Positions 12,530 through 21,209 of a stretch of DNA of 64,000 nucleotides are shown here, one piece after another. Under the pieces are notes generated by a model. That model made no database searches, was not told where the DNA came from, and saw only the letters and a program-made list of their open reading frames with translations. The stretch lies in NCBI RefSeq assembly GCF_000283155.1, contig NW_004454160.1, forward strand, positions 9,130,157 through 9,194,156. The letters are read 5' to 3'. This DNA is from Ceratotherium simum simum. Lineage: Eukaryota > Chordata > Mammalia > Perissodactyla > Rhinocerotidae. The translations under genes and the position numbers were made by a program. Position 1 is the first letter of the stretch, and every line of letters starts with the position of its first letter.

Positions 12530-12755
12530 GTTGATATTTATTGAATGTCTACTGTATGCCAAGTACTTTATATAGTCATGTGACTTAATATTCACTGCAC
12601 TCCAGTGAGCTCCATTACCTGAGGAGGAAATAGACTCACGGAGGTCAAGTCAACTTGTCCAAGGTCATCCATCTATTAAAAAATGGAACCAAGATTTAAA
12701 CCCTGTTATATCTCACTCTCAAGTCCAAGTTCTCTCCACTATACTATGCTGTCTT
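12530..12755 (-). mobile_element. MIR SINE, reversed
   Basis: Reversed MIR with the core 'GAAATAGACTCACGGAGGTC' and 'CTTGTCCAAGGTCATCCATC', and the 3' LINE-like tail at left ('TTTATTGAATGTCTACTGTATG'). Old and diverged, with no intact promoter. Confidence 0.8.
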
Positions 12756-13024
12756 CATGCTATAACCAAATCAAGTGACAGTTTGACCTTGAAGGATTAG
12801 CAGGAATTTACCAAACAAGAGGCAAGAAGAGAGGAATAGAGGCATTCTAGGTTTTCTGGAGCACGTGTAAATTCCCCGTGGTATGAAACAGCCTAGCTGG
12901 TGAGGCTGTGTGACTGAAACAAATGATACATGGCCAGAGCAGGGGGCAGGAGTGGAACCTGGCAGAAAGGGCAGATGAGTATTGTGGCCGCCATACAGAT
13001 AAGTCTTCTCTAGAAGTTAGCAGT

Positions 13025-13161
13025 TCTTTTTTTTTTTTTTTTTGTGAGGAAGATCAGCCCTGAGCTAACATCCATGCCGATCCTCCTCTTTTTGCTGAAG
13101 AAGACTGGCTCTGAGCTAACATCTATTGCCAATCCACCGCCAAGCCACGGGGGCAGCCCCT
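13025..13161 (-). mobile_element. ERE SINE, reversed, with internal deletion
   Basis: A long T run (the poly(A) tail), then 'GTGAGGAAGATCAGCCCTGA' and the reversed duplicated module, jumping straight to 'CCAAGCCACGGGGGCAGCCCC', the reversed head. About 100 bp of the central body, including the B box, is missing. Confidence 0.88.
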
Positions 13162-13261
13162 AGGCTGCATTCTTGTCCCTCGCCATCCATTCTTCCTCCT
13201 GCTGCAGTGATTCCCCCCCCCCCACCTTCAGGAAGTGCCCTGGCAAAGTTCCTATTGATAA

Positions 13262-13650
13262 ATGGGTGAACTCTGTGTCCTCTTTCCACTGCTCACCTTG
13301 CTTGGCTTCTGTGACATACGACACTCAATAAATTCCAGGGTGTCTTTCTTTCCTGGTTCTTCTTTGATCCTCTTTCACAAACCTTGGTGGGGTTCCCTTT
13401 GCTCTGAGTCTGAAATTCTGTCATTCCCCAGAGCTCTGTTCTTGGTCTTCTCTCTTCTCTCTCCCTGGTGCACATTCACCTCTTCTCAAGGCTTTATTAG
13501 CATATAAGCATCAACTCCAAAATGTTGAGTTCCAGCTCAGATTTCTCTCTTGTGTACCAAATCCATATGTCCACTTGCGTGTCTCCCAAACATCTCAAAG
13601 AGAACTTATTGTCCTTATCGTCTTCCCAAAGTTGCTTCTCCTCCGCCTTC
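13262..13650 (+). mobile_element. L2 LINE, reverse transcriptase portion
   Basis: Degraded ORF2 of L2. Around 13430 the frame reads Q-S-S-V-L-G-L-L, a relic of the RT motif usually Q-G-S-V-L-G-P-L-L. Further on, 'CATATGTCCACTTGCGTGTC' and 'CAAACATCTCAAAGAGAACT' match the L2 segment downstream of it. The 81-codon open frame at 13262-13507 is in another frame and is not a gene. Confidence 0.75.
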
Positions 13651-13672
13651 CTATGCCCATCTCACCTGCCCA

Positions 13673-13827
13673 GTGGAGCACAGCGTGAACATTAGGCCCT
13701 GGTGATGCAGATATTAGGCACCTTAGTAAAGATGTTCATCTTAGGTTACCTAGCCATGCAAGGCTAAGTCAGTTCCTCCCCATCTAGGCCCTTGTCACAA
13801 CCCACTGGCTGTAGCCCACGTGGAACA
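13673..13827 (+). repeat. Unnamed repeat, copy 1
   Basis: Shares an extended alignment with 15968-16165: both have 'AAAGATGTTC[AC]TCTTAGG' then 'TTACCTAG', both lead in with GGCACAG/GAGCACAG ... GGCCCTG[GA]TGATGCAGAT, and both end near 'GCCCAC[GA]TGGA'. It lies inside an L2 and is cut off by a MIR piece. Possibly an LTR fragment; I cannot name the family. Confidence 0.6.
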
Positions 13828-13915
13828 GTAAACCTTAGTATTACATTAAATGGGCTAACCCCTGTAGAGCACCTGGCACATAGTCAGCACTTAGTACATG
13901 TTAGCTCCCTTTTCC
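13828..13915 (+). mobile_element. MIR SINE 3' part
   Basis: 'GAGCACCTGGCACATAGTCA' and 'GCACTTAGTACATGTTAGCT' match the MIR 3' end in sense orientation. Confidence 0.65.
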
Positions 13916-14069
13916 TGTTATTTTCTTCTGGAAGACACACTCCAGAACATTATGAGTTGTGCATGGGCAGTGAGATTATTATAAGTGGTTTTTTTCTTGT
14001 GTTCTTTAAATTTTTTCCCATTGAAAAGAAATCATTTTTGCAACTAAAGAAAAAAGTTTTGCTAAAACA

Positions 14070-14458
14070 GTCTTACCCACACATCTGATCAAGCCACTCC
14101 CCTCTATGGGCTGTTCGTTGCCCTCGTGGTCAAGTCCAAACCTCTAAGCATGGATTGATCCTTGCCTTGATTTGGCCTTGATCTAGTTATATAACCTTAT
14201 CTCATGCTCTACCACCTCCCCCACACATTACACACTCCGGCAATGCCAAACCTCTTCTAGATCCCTGAACAGGCCAGGCTGTTGCCTGTTTCTGCCTAGG
14301 ACTGTCCCTCTGCTTGGGGACTGACCCATGCCCTCCACCCCTCCCCTTCCATCCCAGGCCCATGCACAAGTCCACACTTAGACACACACTCTGGGACATC
14401 TGGCCAATTCTCGTTTCTCAAAACTCAGTTCAAACACATCCTCTCTGAACCCTTTTCT
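14070..14458 (+). mobile_element. L2 LINE, left arm around the retrocopy
   Basis: 'ACACATCTGATCAAGCCACT', 'GGTCAAGTCCAAACCTCTAA' and 'AAAACTCAGTTCAAACACAT' are the consecutive landmarks of the L2 ORF2 end/3' UTR. The L2 is interrupted at 14459 and resumes at 15116 after an 11-bp duplication of its own sequence. Confidence 0.8.
14448..14458. repeat. Target-site duplication, left copy
   Basis: AACCCTTTTCT, repeated exactly at 15116-15126. The two copies bound the HPSE2-containing retrocopy. The L2 reads through from one side to the other when one copy is removed. Confidence 0.85.
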
Positions 14459-14463
14459 GTTTC

Positions 14464-14480
14464 TTTTTTTTTTTTTTTTT
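14464..14480 (-). other. Poly(A) tail of the retrocopy
   Basis: A pure T run on the plus strand directly after the left duplication and GTTTC. On the minus strand it is the 3' poly(A). No AATAAA is visible in the 40 bases before it. Confidence 0.85.
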
Positions 14481-14481
14481 A

Positions 14482-14702
14482 GCATGCATCCTTCTCAGCT
14501 CTGTGTGCTGGAGTCCTTTTGCCTGCTAGACAGAATAGTTTCCATTTCTTAATCTTTAGTAGTGGTTCGGTGTCTTCTTGCCTGTGATGGTAGTTCACAT
14601 TAATGCTTGTTGAGTTCCACTCAGTCAGACCCTCTAGGAGTTCTGATGTGGCTGGTTGGACACTCCAATACCTTCCCTTATTGTTGTTAAAGAGAGGAGG
14701 TG
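14482..14702 (-). other. Putative alternative terminal exon in the retrocopy
   Basis: On the minus strand, HPSE2 similarity stops after the codons for G-L-K-S, which from the paralogue HPSE should be an exon border. The following 220 bases do not continue as the normal HPSE2 C-terminus (K-S-V-Q-L-N-G...). They read 17 or so unrelated codons, a TAG stop, then untranslated sequence to the poly(A). No repeat family is recognised in it. It may represent an intronic last exon of the source gene. Confidence 0.6.
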
Positions 14703-14977
14703 GGACTTCAGACCCTCCCATCCGTAGGGCTGCAGCAGATACTGGTGCACAAGCTTGTCCCCGAGAGTCCTGGCCAGTTTGATTTTCTTTCTTGATTGGT
14801 GCAGGTTGATGATAAACAGTGTAATAGACCCATGAACATAGTTGTGGTTGTGGTAGTTTGTGCAGAGAGCATAAATCCTTAGTTTATGATCACTCGGCCC
14901 AGCCATGGCTTCCACTGGAGCCCAGCCACGTGCACAGCCAAGATCAGGAGCTTGTAAAGGAGAGAGAGCCGGTAGTC
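14703..14977 (-). pseudogene. HPSE2: HPSE2 (heparanase-2) coding fragment
   Basis: The minus strand starts D-Y-R-L-S-L-L-Y-K and, after a frameshift, contains 'YNHN'-type blocks: C-T-N-Y-H-N-H-N-Y-V, G-S-I-T-L-F-I-I-N-L-H, S-R-K-K-I-K-L-A, D-K-L-V-H-Q-Y-L-L-Q-P-Y-G and E-G-L-K-S. These match the C-terminal beta-sandwich region of heparanase-2 as I know it, and not heparanase-1, which differs at most of these blocks. Length is 275 bases against 291 expected for the 97 codons. The difference is one 12-base deletion (loss of G-P-K-V) and one 4-base deletion. No introns are present although at least one is expected here, so it is a processed copy. Confidence 0.85.
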
Positions 14978-15115
14978 TAGATTACTGGTTTATTAACAGC
15001 CACATGGAAGAAAGCACAGGGCAAGGTATGAGAAAAGGATGCAGAGCACTCATGCCCTCTCTGAGGGTGCCACTCTCCCCAAATCTCCATGTGTATACCA
15101 ACCTGGAAGCTCTTA
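14978..15115 (-). mobile_element. LTR-derived 5' exon of the chimeric retrocopy
   Basis: On the minus strand it aligns along its length with 19430-19604 of the LTR downstream: 'GCTTCCAGGTT', 'TTTCTTCCATG[TA]', 'GGCTGTT', then AATAAACCAGTAAT against AATAAACTGGTAAAT. Its 5' end matches the LTR about 27 bases after the TATA box, where transcription should begin. It ends at CTA, directly joined to the HPSE2 codon for Asp. From memory of related LTRs, the next bases are GTAAGT, a good splice donor. Confidence 0.75.
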
Positions 15116-15335
15116 AACCCTTTTCTTATCTCTTAGTCTCCAAACTAAAAGTCAACGTGCTCTGCTTTGTCGCTCTTTGCCCATTTAGACATTTGTCAGA
15201 CAGCTAGGATACTTAATTATTTTTATTTGTTGACTCATCTATCTCCCTCTAAGAGACTGTATTACTCCTTCAGGGCAAGAACTATGTCTTCTATTTGGCA
15301 TGTAGGAGATGCTCATTTAAATTTTATCTAACTGA
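15116..15335 (+). mobile_element. L2 LINE, right arm and 3' end
   Basis: Begins with the right copy of the 11-bp duplication (15116-15126) and continues the L2 from 14458. It then reaches the L2 3' end: 'CTCCTTCAGGGCAAGAACTA' and 'GCATGTAGGAGATGCTCATT'. Confidence 0.7.
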
Positions 15336-15429
15336 GAAGCACTGTGGTAGACTTTAGGATTGGAGGAGGGAAAGAAAGTAAGCCACAGTCCCTACTGCCT
15401 TTATGGGGCTTGCAATTATATCATGGAAA

Positions 15430-15640
15430 TTAATGTGAATAAATGGAATAAAGAAAGAAGAAATTATAATAAAGCCAAACACTTTACATGCTTTATCCCT
15501 CATTTAATCCATGATATACTTGGAAATAAGTGCTATTATTTTGTAAATATGGGAAATTGAGACTTTAATGAGGTTAAGTGACTTGACCAAGCAGCTATTA
15601 AGTGTCCAAAAGGGAAGTTCCTAATCTAAACACAATAAGG
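15430..15640 (-). mobile_element. MIR SINE, reversed
   Basis: Core landmarks are reversed: 'GGAAATTGAGACTTTAATGA', 'GGTTAAGTGACTTGACCAAG', with 'CATTTAATCCATGATATACT' to the left. Confidence 0.65.
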
Positions 15641-15967
15641 TATTTGATCCTACAGTTTGAATGAAGTCTTCAAAAATCTATTCAGAGAGAAATTATCATC
15701 AGGGGTCACCTTGACCACTTACCTTACAAGAAACCTGGATTCCTGCAAAAGAATACCCAGATGTCAGTTGATTAATCCAAATTTTCAGGGGATGAGATCT
15801 CTGCTACTCCTTCTCAATCCATCCTCTCACCTCTAACTCTAGAAAAACACTAAAAACAGAAGCCTCCCCAAATTGCTGGATCCACATCTGCTTGCCCTAG
15901 GGAACCTCCTGGGTCTCAGAGATGAGGAAAATCTGACCTGTGTGTGCTGAGGTACCTGGAAGGGACT
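15641..15967. other. Unassigned stretch
   Basis: No repeat or exon is recognised. Short open frames on both strands run into the unnamed repeat at 15968. Confidence 0.4.
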
Positions 15968-16165
15968 TCCTGGGGCACAGTGAGAGCAGGAGGCCCTGAT
16001 GATGCAGATTTGGGCCTGTGTTAAAGATGTTCCTCTTAGGTTACCTAGTAACCCAAGGCCAAATCCGTTCTTCCACCCCCATAGGCCCTCTTCTGGAAGC
16101 TCTGGCTGCGGGCCCACATGGAGGCCCGCCTCCTGGTAGCTTTGTTAATAACTTTAGAGTTGGCT
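15968..16165 (+). repeat. Unnamed repeat, copy 2
   Basis: Second, longer copy of the unit at 13673-13827, in the same orientation. It shares 'AAAGATGTTCCTCTTAGG' and 'TTACCTAG', and continues past the point where copy 1 is lost. Confidence 0.6.
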
Positions 16166-16689
16166 TGAGATCAGGTGGCCTCCAAGCTAGCACCAGCCAT
16201 TACACTCTCCAAAGATAAGGAAACCAAACATTAACTAGCCTGTAGCAAAGAGTGCCATAAACACACCCACGCCTTCCTCCCCGCACCCCTTCAAATGAGC
16301 AGCAAAATGCCACTCCTTTCCTTATTTGGATAGGGAAATGAAGAACTGAATACGACGTCAACTATTTAAAGTTGCTTTAGCCCAGAGAAGTTCTCCTACA
16401 GAGAAATCATTCTTCATTTCCTGATGCTGAATCAAGTGCCTTCCTTCCTTCCTCCAGGAATTCTCCAAATAACTTCACTTGCCTGAGCACCTTAACTCTA
16501 CAGCCCCGAATTATATGTATACTTAAACGGTATACACTGTGGACTCTAATCACAATGTATAGATACAGGATGCAGTCTAGCGAGTATTTTCTAGCCACTT
16601 AATGTATTTAATTTTGTGTCTTGTGTATCCAAATCGTTTATGATTCCCCATGGAACTAAGTTACCTGTTTCTTTAATGTTGCCTGGTGT
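16166..16689. other. Unique non-coding stretch
   Basis: No repeat or gene is recognised. Confidence 0.4.
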
Positions 16690-16834
16690 GCTCTCAGCAG
16701 CGTGAGAACCAACTCTGGAGCTTGTTAGCAGTGCAGATGTGTAGGCCTCACTCCAGACGCACTGAGTCATAATCTGCATTTTAACAAGACCCTCAGGTGA
16801 TTCATACGCGTCTTAACGTTTGAGAAGCTCTGCG
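16690..16834 (+). mobile_element. hAT-like non-autonomous element, fragment
   Basis: 'GGAGCTTGTTAGCAGTGCAG', 'ATAATCTGCATTTTAACAAG', 'CCCTCAGGTGATTCATACGC' and the terminal 'GTTTGAGAAGCTCTG' are the layout of a MER-type hAT element. The left terminus is missing. The subfamily name is not certain. Confidence 0.6.
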
Positions 16835-17045
16835 CTAGACGGTTGCTTACTGACACACGGGGACCCTTCTGTGATCCCCGGCATGGTGGTCAGTATGCAG
16901 GGCAGGCTCACTTTTCTCTGTCTCCCAAGATCCTCCAGTGTGGACAACAGTTCTACTGATCCTTTTTGTATGTTTTTTACACATTATATATTTTTTCAGT
17001 GCCCTGTGCAGATGTTTTTATTACTAGTAAATAGTAATAAGAACA

Positions 17046-17615
17046 AGAAATATTTACAGGCATTCATGTGCGAGGTGATTTACACATGTTATTTCTTTTA
17101 ATCATTATTGTGTTAGTTTCCTCATGCCGCCATAACAAAGTGGTGGCTTAAATAACAGAAATTTATTTTCCCACAGCTCTGGAGGCTAGAAGTCCAAGAT
17201 CAAGGTGTCAGCAGGTGTGGTTTCCTCTGAGGCCTCTCTCCTTGGCTTACAGACCTCTCTCCTCTCTTCTTTCTGTGTCCTCACATGGTCTTTCTTCTGT
17301 GTTTCTGGTGTCTCTCTGTGTGTCCAGATTTACTCTTCTTATAAATCAGATTGGATTAGGACTGATCCTAATGGCTTCATTTTAACTCAATCATTTCTTT
17401 AAAGACCTTATCTCTAAATACAGTTACATTCTGAGCTACTGGGGATTAGGACTTCAACATATAAATTTTGGAGGGACACAATTCAGCTCATAATAACTGT
17501 AAAGTGGCTAATTATTATCATCCCTATTTTACAGATGAAGAAACAGAGGCTTTAAAAAGTTCATTAACTTGATTAATATCACACCACTAGTAATGATCGA
17601 GCCAGAACTGGAATT
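17046..17615 (-). mobile_element. MIR SINE, reversed, split by an MLT1 LTR
   Basis: The left piece (17046-17110) has 'CATTCATGTGCGAGGTGATT' and 'ATGTTATTTCTTTTAATCAT'. The right piece (about 17500-17615) continues with 'CATCCCTATTTTACAGATGA' and 'AGAAACAGAGG'. The two join into one reversed MIR when 17111-17495 is removed. Confidence 0.7.
17111..17495 (-). mobile_element. MLT1 (ERVL-MaLR) solo LTR
   Basis: Read in reverse it has the MLT1 landmarks. On the plus strand: 'TGCCGCCATAACAAAGTGG', 'AATAACAGAAATTTATTTTC', 'CTCTGGAGGCTAGAAGTCCA', and near the end 'GGGATTAGGACTTCAACAT'. It begins TGTTAG; its far end has decayed from CA to TA. Sits inside a MIR. Confidence 0.85.
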
Positions 17616-17634
17616 TTTTGTTTACTCATGAGTT

Positions 17635-17755
17635 TGTTTACTCATTTATTTAGCAAATGTTTTTTCCATATCTACCATGTGCTATGCATTATAGTGTGTG
17701 ATAGGGATACAGAAATCATGGTTCCTGCTCCTGTGAAGCTTCCATTTTTGTGAAT
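17635..17755 (-). mobile_element. L2 LINE 3' end, reversed
   Basis: 'TTTAGCAAATGTTTTTTCCA', 'TCTACCATGTGCTATGCATT' and 'CTGCTCCTGTGAAGCTTCC' match the reversed L2 3' end. Confidence 0.6.
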
Positions 17756-17952
17756 TATTTTTTATTCTGCAGTCTATATGTTTACCCTCGCTATTAGAGA
17801 GATTTATTTTTTGTGTAGCCTCACACCGTTATTTATTGCCAAATTCAAGAGAACGGTATAGCAATCTTCCAAACAAAACCAAGCTCTGAATCTAGCCTCA
17901 AAAACACCTACCTGGGACTATCTATGTTTCAGGTCAGTCGTGGCCATTTCCT

Positions 17953-18069
17953 AGGGTGACCAATTCACCCTGTTTGCCTGGGACTTGGACTTTCCTGGTT
18001 TTAGCATTGAAAGTCCTGTGTCCCAGGAACCTCTTCAGTCCCGGGCAGACTGTCATAGTTGGTCACCCT
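17953..18069. mobile_element. Short DNA transposon with inverted ends
   Basis: A 117-bp unit with inverted termini (AGGGTGACCAAT at left, GTTGGTCACCCT at right) and GGGACTTGGAC / GTCCCGGGCAGAC pairing inside. ATTTCCT stands just before it and again three bases after it, a possible target duplication. This is the layout of small mammalian hAT-type elements; the family name is not certain. Confidence 0.65.
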
Positions 18070-19142
18070 GCTATTTCCTGACTCATGCCTTGCTGGGACA
18101 GAGGATGAGGAAAGAGCAGACGTCATATAAATAGAGCCCGATTTCAGAGTCAAGAAGGATTGATGGGGCAGTGAAACTTCAGCTTCCCCCAGGCCTCTCA
18201 CTACTGCTGAATTGGAAATAACCTGGGTCAACCTATTGCCTCCACAGATGAGAACTGAATCAGGGGATAAATGGAACATCTCAAGCATTGGCTATTCTTG
18301 ATGTAAGTATGAACACTGTGAATGAACAAGATAATCTCTCAAGGCTCCTCAGCTGAGGATTCAGGAATTCCTGAGTCCCAAATATCCACCCATCCTTCCT
18401 TAGATAGTAATCTCAGTTTCAGTTAACAATATGTGAGAACTCTTAACAGCAGGCAGCTGTGGTGGCCCAGGAAGTCCTCTCTGGGTTGGCCATGTTGGGA
18501 GAACAGAGAGTGTCGTCTCTAACACTAGAGCCCTCGGAATGTGGTGAAAAGGAGCTTCTGAAAGGCAGCCAAATCCTACTGCATAATTGATAACTGCAGC
18601 ACAGCCCTGCTGACCTGCTCTGGCACTTCCCTGGTGCTGATGCATCTTCTGCTGCCCACTGTCTCTTTGGGACTTGCTTAGATGAAGCTTCTGGCAAGCT
18701 CCTGCATATGGAAATGGCAGGCTTCTCAGCTGCAGAGGTGCCAGGCACACTGTACTCCAGCCTCTGCCTTTTGTCATTCTGTTAGCCCTCAAGGCTTCAA
18801 TGAAGGGGTCAGGGAATAAGGAATAGTCGGGGAGCATCATAATCAGTTAAATCTATGGAAACTCCTAGATAAGAAATTTAGCTTTTTTAACAAAAAAAAA
18901 AAAAACAGCTAAAGTGTATGCAATTTATTTATTTTCTCATCAAATTCAAGGTTATGTCTGGAACTGGGACCATACATTCTCCTGGCAAAATGGCCTGTCA
19001 CAAAAACAAGGGTCTCCCATAATCTTTTTGATTTCAGGGAAAGGGGATTCCTTAGGCATGTTTAGTCCCTAATTATGCTTCTTGTATTCCAAGTTAGTTA
19101 AGGAATTAACTGATACATGTTTAGGAACCTACTGTGTGCAAT
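18070..19142. other. Unique non-coding stretch
   Basis: No repeat is recognised. The longest open frame (146 codons, minus strand 18400-18840) overlaps a second frame on the same strand, shows no protein motif and is not supported as a gene. An A run lies near 18890-18905. Confidence 0.45.
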
Positions 19143-19402
19143 TGTGGTATAATAAAAAATATATTTAGTCTTTGTCTCGGGTTCCTGGCAGAGTTCCTAA
19201 AACCTTTGGAATTTCCCGATTGATAGGAGTATCTTTTGCTATTCGTAAAGAGCTCCCCTTTTGACCACACCTGAGTTTTTACTAATGAGGTGACTCAGGT
19301 TGGGACCCTAGATGGCTTCAGGAGGGAGGTTGGTCACCCGAAAGACCAAACTTTCAGCCCCACTTTCTGACCTCCGGGGAGGGGAGGGGGCCGGAGATGG
19401 GT

Positions 19403-19410
19403 TATAAAAA
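19403..19410 (+). promoter_or_regulatory. LTR TATA box
   Basis: TATAAAAA in the U3 region of the LTR. The start of the LTR-derived sequence in the retrocopy aligns about 27 bases downstream (near 19430), which fits use as a core promoter in this LTR family. Confidence 0.65.
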
Positions 19411-19587
19411 CTCTTGAACAACGGAACCCAGGGGGCTTCCAGGTTAGTGAACACTCTGATGTGCTGAGGGGATGGTGTACTCGGAGAGGCCACGGAAGCT
19501 CCACACACCCCCTACGTGCACCCCAGCACTGCATAACTTGCCTTATGCGTTTCTTCCATAAGGCTGTTCCTGAGTTGTGTCGGTTAC

Positions 19588-19593
19588 AATAAA
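19588..19593 (+). terminator. LTR polyadenylation signal
   Basis: AATAAA about 160 bases after the inferred start, in the position expected for the R region of an LTR. It is retained as AATAAA in the retrocopy at 14988-14993 (minus strand), so the source RNA read past or spliced out before this signal took effect. Confidence 0.6.
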
Positions 19594-19894
19594 CTGGTAA
19601 ATATAAGCATAGTGCTTTCTTGAATTCTGTGAGTCATTCTAGCCAATTACAGAACCTGAGAGGTCGTGGTTGTTTGAACCCTCACATTTGTAGTTAGCCA
19701 AGCAGAAGTGTGGGTAGCCTAGGCACCCCCTTTGTGTCTGGTGTCTGAAGTGAAGGCAGACTTGTGGGACTGTACCCTTAACCTGTGGGGTCTGACGCTA
19801 ACTCCAGGAGTTAGTGTCAGAATTGAATTGAATTGTTGGACACCCAGTTGGTGTAGGAGAATTGGGGCATAGGTGTGGAAAACTCTCACACATT

Positions 19895-19905
19895 TGGTGT
19901 CAGAA
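19895..19905 (+). other. Primer-binding-site remnant (tRNA-Leu type)
   Basis: TGGTGTCAGAA follows the LTR end by two bases. This matches the start of the complement of a tRNA-Leu 3' end, the primer used by ERVL-class elements. Confidence 0.6.
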
Positions 19906-19909
19906 AACA

Positions 19910-21209
19910 TCACTCAGCAACGAACATCCTAAGCACCAAGGAAGAGACACAAAAGTAGTAAATGGCCGTCAGAGTTAACAATCAATTGCACATGAAAAAA
20001 GGCACAATTCAAAGCCATTTTGGTAAGTGCCCAACAAGTGAATTGCTGCACTTTATTAGACCTTGATTTGACCTTGAAGTCCCTCTCAACTTCAGTATAG
20101 TTTCAATTTATATATACTCTAAGGTGCACAGACTGTAGGGCTGTAAGACAAGAGCAAGAGGCAAGAGATGGCTCCTACCACCACACGGCCTCAGAGGCCC
20201 TTGGTTTCGGAGCCTGCTTCTGGGAGGGTCTGCCACTCTGACCAGTTGCAGTGCTGGGATGGCCACAAGAGCCAGGTGCTAGCCATTGTTTGCTCACAGA
20301 GCATTTGAGTTCCCACGCCAAAATGAAGGTTAGGTTGGCAAACATTCGCATGTCCTCTGGGAAATTAAGAAGCTTCCCCATGCCACACACTCAGGACACA
20401 GCACTCAGCAGTTTCCTCCTGACGTTTTATGCTTTGTTTTAATTTTTTTCCACGTGGAAAGAACACAACACAGAAGCTGCTCTTCTAACTGCGAAAAGAC
20501 TTTTTAATGTTTCTTGTTAATCAGAAACTTCCAGGGAGACCTCTGAATGCCCACCTTCCACAAATACATTTGTGGCTTCAAAAGTGCTAAAAAGCAGAGG
20601 ACTCTGAGACTTCTGAGTAGGTGGAACAGTCACCTGTGCGCCCGAGGGTGGTTTGAAGACTGCCAGGAAGGCCTCCTGGCCAGATGTACCTCCCAATCTT
20701 AGAGAATGATTCCTTCATGTGGGACCTGGAGACATATCAGGCCTCAGAGGCCCTTGAAAGTGAACCCGGTAAAGACCATAGCTTAGAATCCTAGATCACA
20801 GACGTAGAAGGAAGCTGAGGGATAATTTAGTCCAGTCCTTTCATTTTATAGTTCAGAGATAGGGCTTGATTAGCCTGCGATCTTCTATCCAGGACAGCGG
20901 CCAACCTGGGCTGTTTCTAAGTATTACCAGGACTTGTTCAGCAATATTAGGCTGCTTCCTTAATCTGTGAGCAGAGAATCTTTTTCTAGCTGTGAACATG
21001 ACCCTTGGGGGATGACTGTAAGGAAGAGTAGCCTAGAGGGGCTAAGGTGTCAGGAAGGAGTAGGGCCCAGGACAGTGAGGGATCACCAACCACAGTTCTT
21101 GCATTTCCCCTGGAAATACGGAGGGAGGCACAGCAATGCCCCACTGCTCCTGGCTCTTCTGCCCAGAGGCCAGGCTGAGTGCGAACTGACTGCAGTGCTC
21201 TAGAGGTTT
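19910..21209. other. Mostly unique DNA
   Basis: No gene is recognised. Around 20790-20880, 'GATAATTTAGTCCAGTCCTT' and 'TTTTATAGTTCAGAGATAGG' resemble an old MIR-like repeat. Otherwise nothing was identified. Confidence 0.4.

Larger units (their letters stand above)
14459..15115 (-). pseudogene. Retrocopy of a chimeric LTR-HPSE2 transcript
   Basis: A 657-bp insertion read on the minus strand. From its 5' end (15115) it has an LTR-derived segment to 14978, HPSE2 coding sequence to 14703, a non-HPSE2 segment to about 14481, then a poly(A) tail (T run at 14464-14480). Perfect 11-bp duplications flank it, and poly(A) sits at the 3' end, so this is an L1-type retroposition of a processed RNA. HPSE2 encodes heparanase-2, a secreted, enzymatically inactive relative of heparanase; only about 97 codons near the C-terminus are represented. 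A 12-base in-frame deletion and a 4-base frameshifting deletion show it is dead. The source transcript seems to have begun in an LTR, spliced into HPSE2, and ended in an alternative last exon. An alternative reading, a plain retrocopy landing beside an LTR, does not fit, because the LTR piece lies inside the duplications. Confidence 0.82.
19143..19892 (+). mobile_element. ERVL-type solo LTR, about 750 bp
   Basis: An endogenous retrovirus LTR that begins TGTGG and ends CACA. It has a TATA box at 19403-19410, a polyadenylation signal AATAAA at 19588-19593, and a primer-binding-site remnant directly after it (19895-19905). No internal retroviral gene follows, so it is a solo LTR or a truncated provirus. 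The U3 region has a GC-rich patch before the TATA box (19375-19395). The same family supplied the first exon of the retrocopy at 14978-15115. The subfamily cannot be named from memory with safety; the tRNA-Leu-like primer site points to the ERVL class. Confidence 0.75.

Noticed and set aside
14459..15115. Real HPSE2 exons in place
   Set aside because: The intron expected between the represented codons is missing, a poly(A) tail is present, target duplications flank it, and there is a frameshift.
18400..18840. 146-codon open frame on the minus strand
   Set aside because: No domain, signal peptide or recognisable similarity. A second frame overlaps it on the same strand, and no splice-site or promoter context was seen. 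Length alone is not enough in 64 kb.
19143..19892. Complete endogenous provirus
   Set aside because: No gag, pol or env-like sequence follows or precedes the LTR, and no second LTR in the same orientation is found at a suitable distance.
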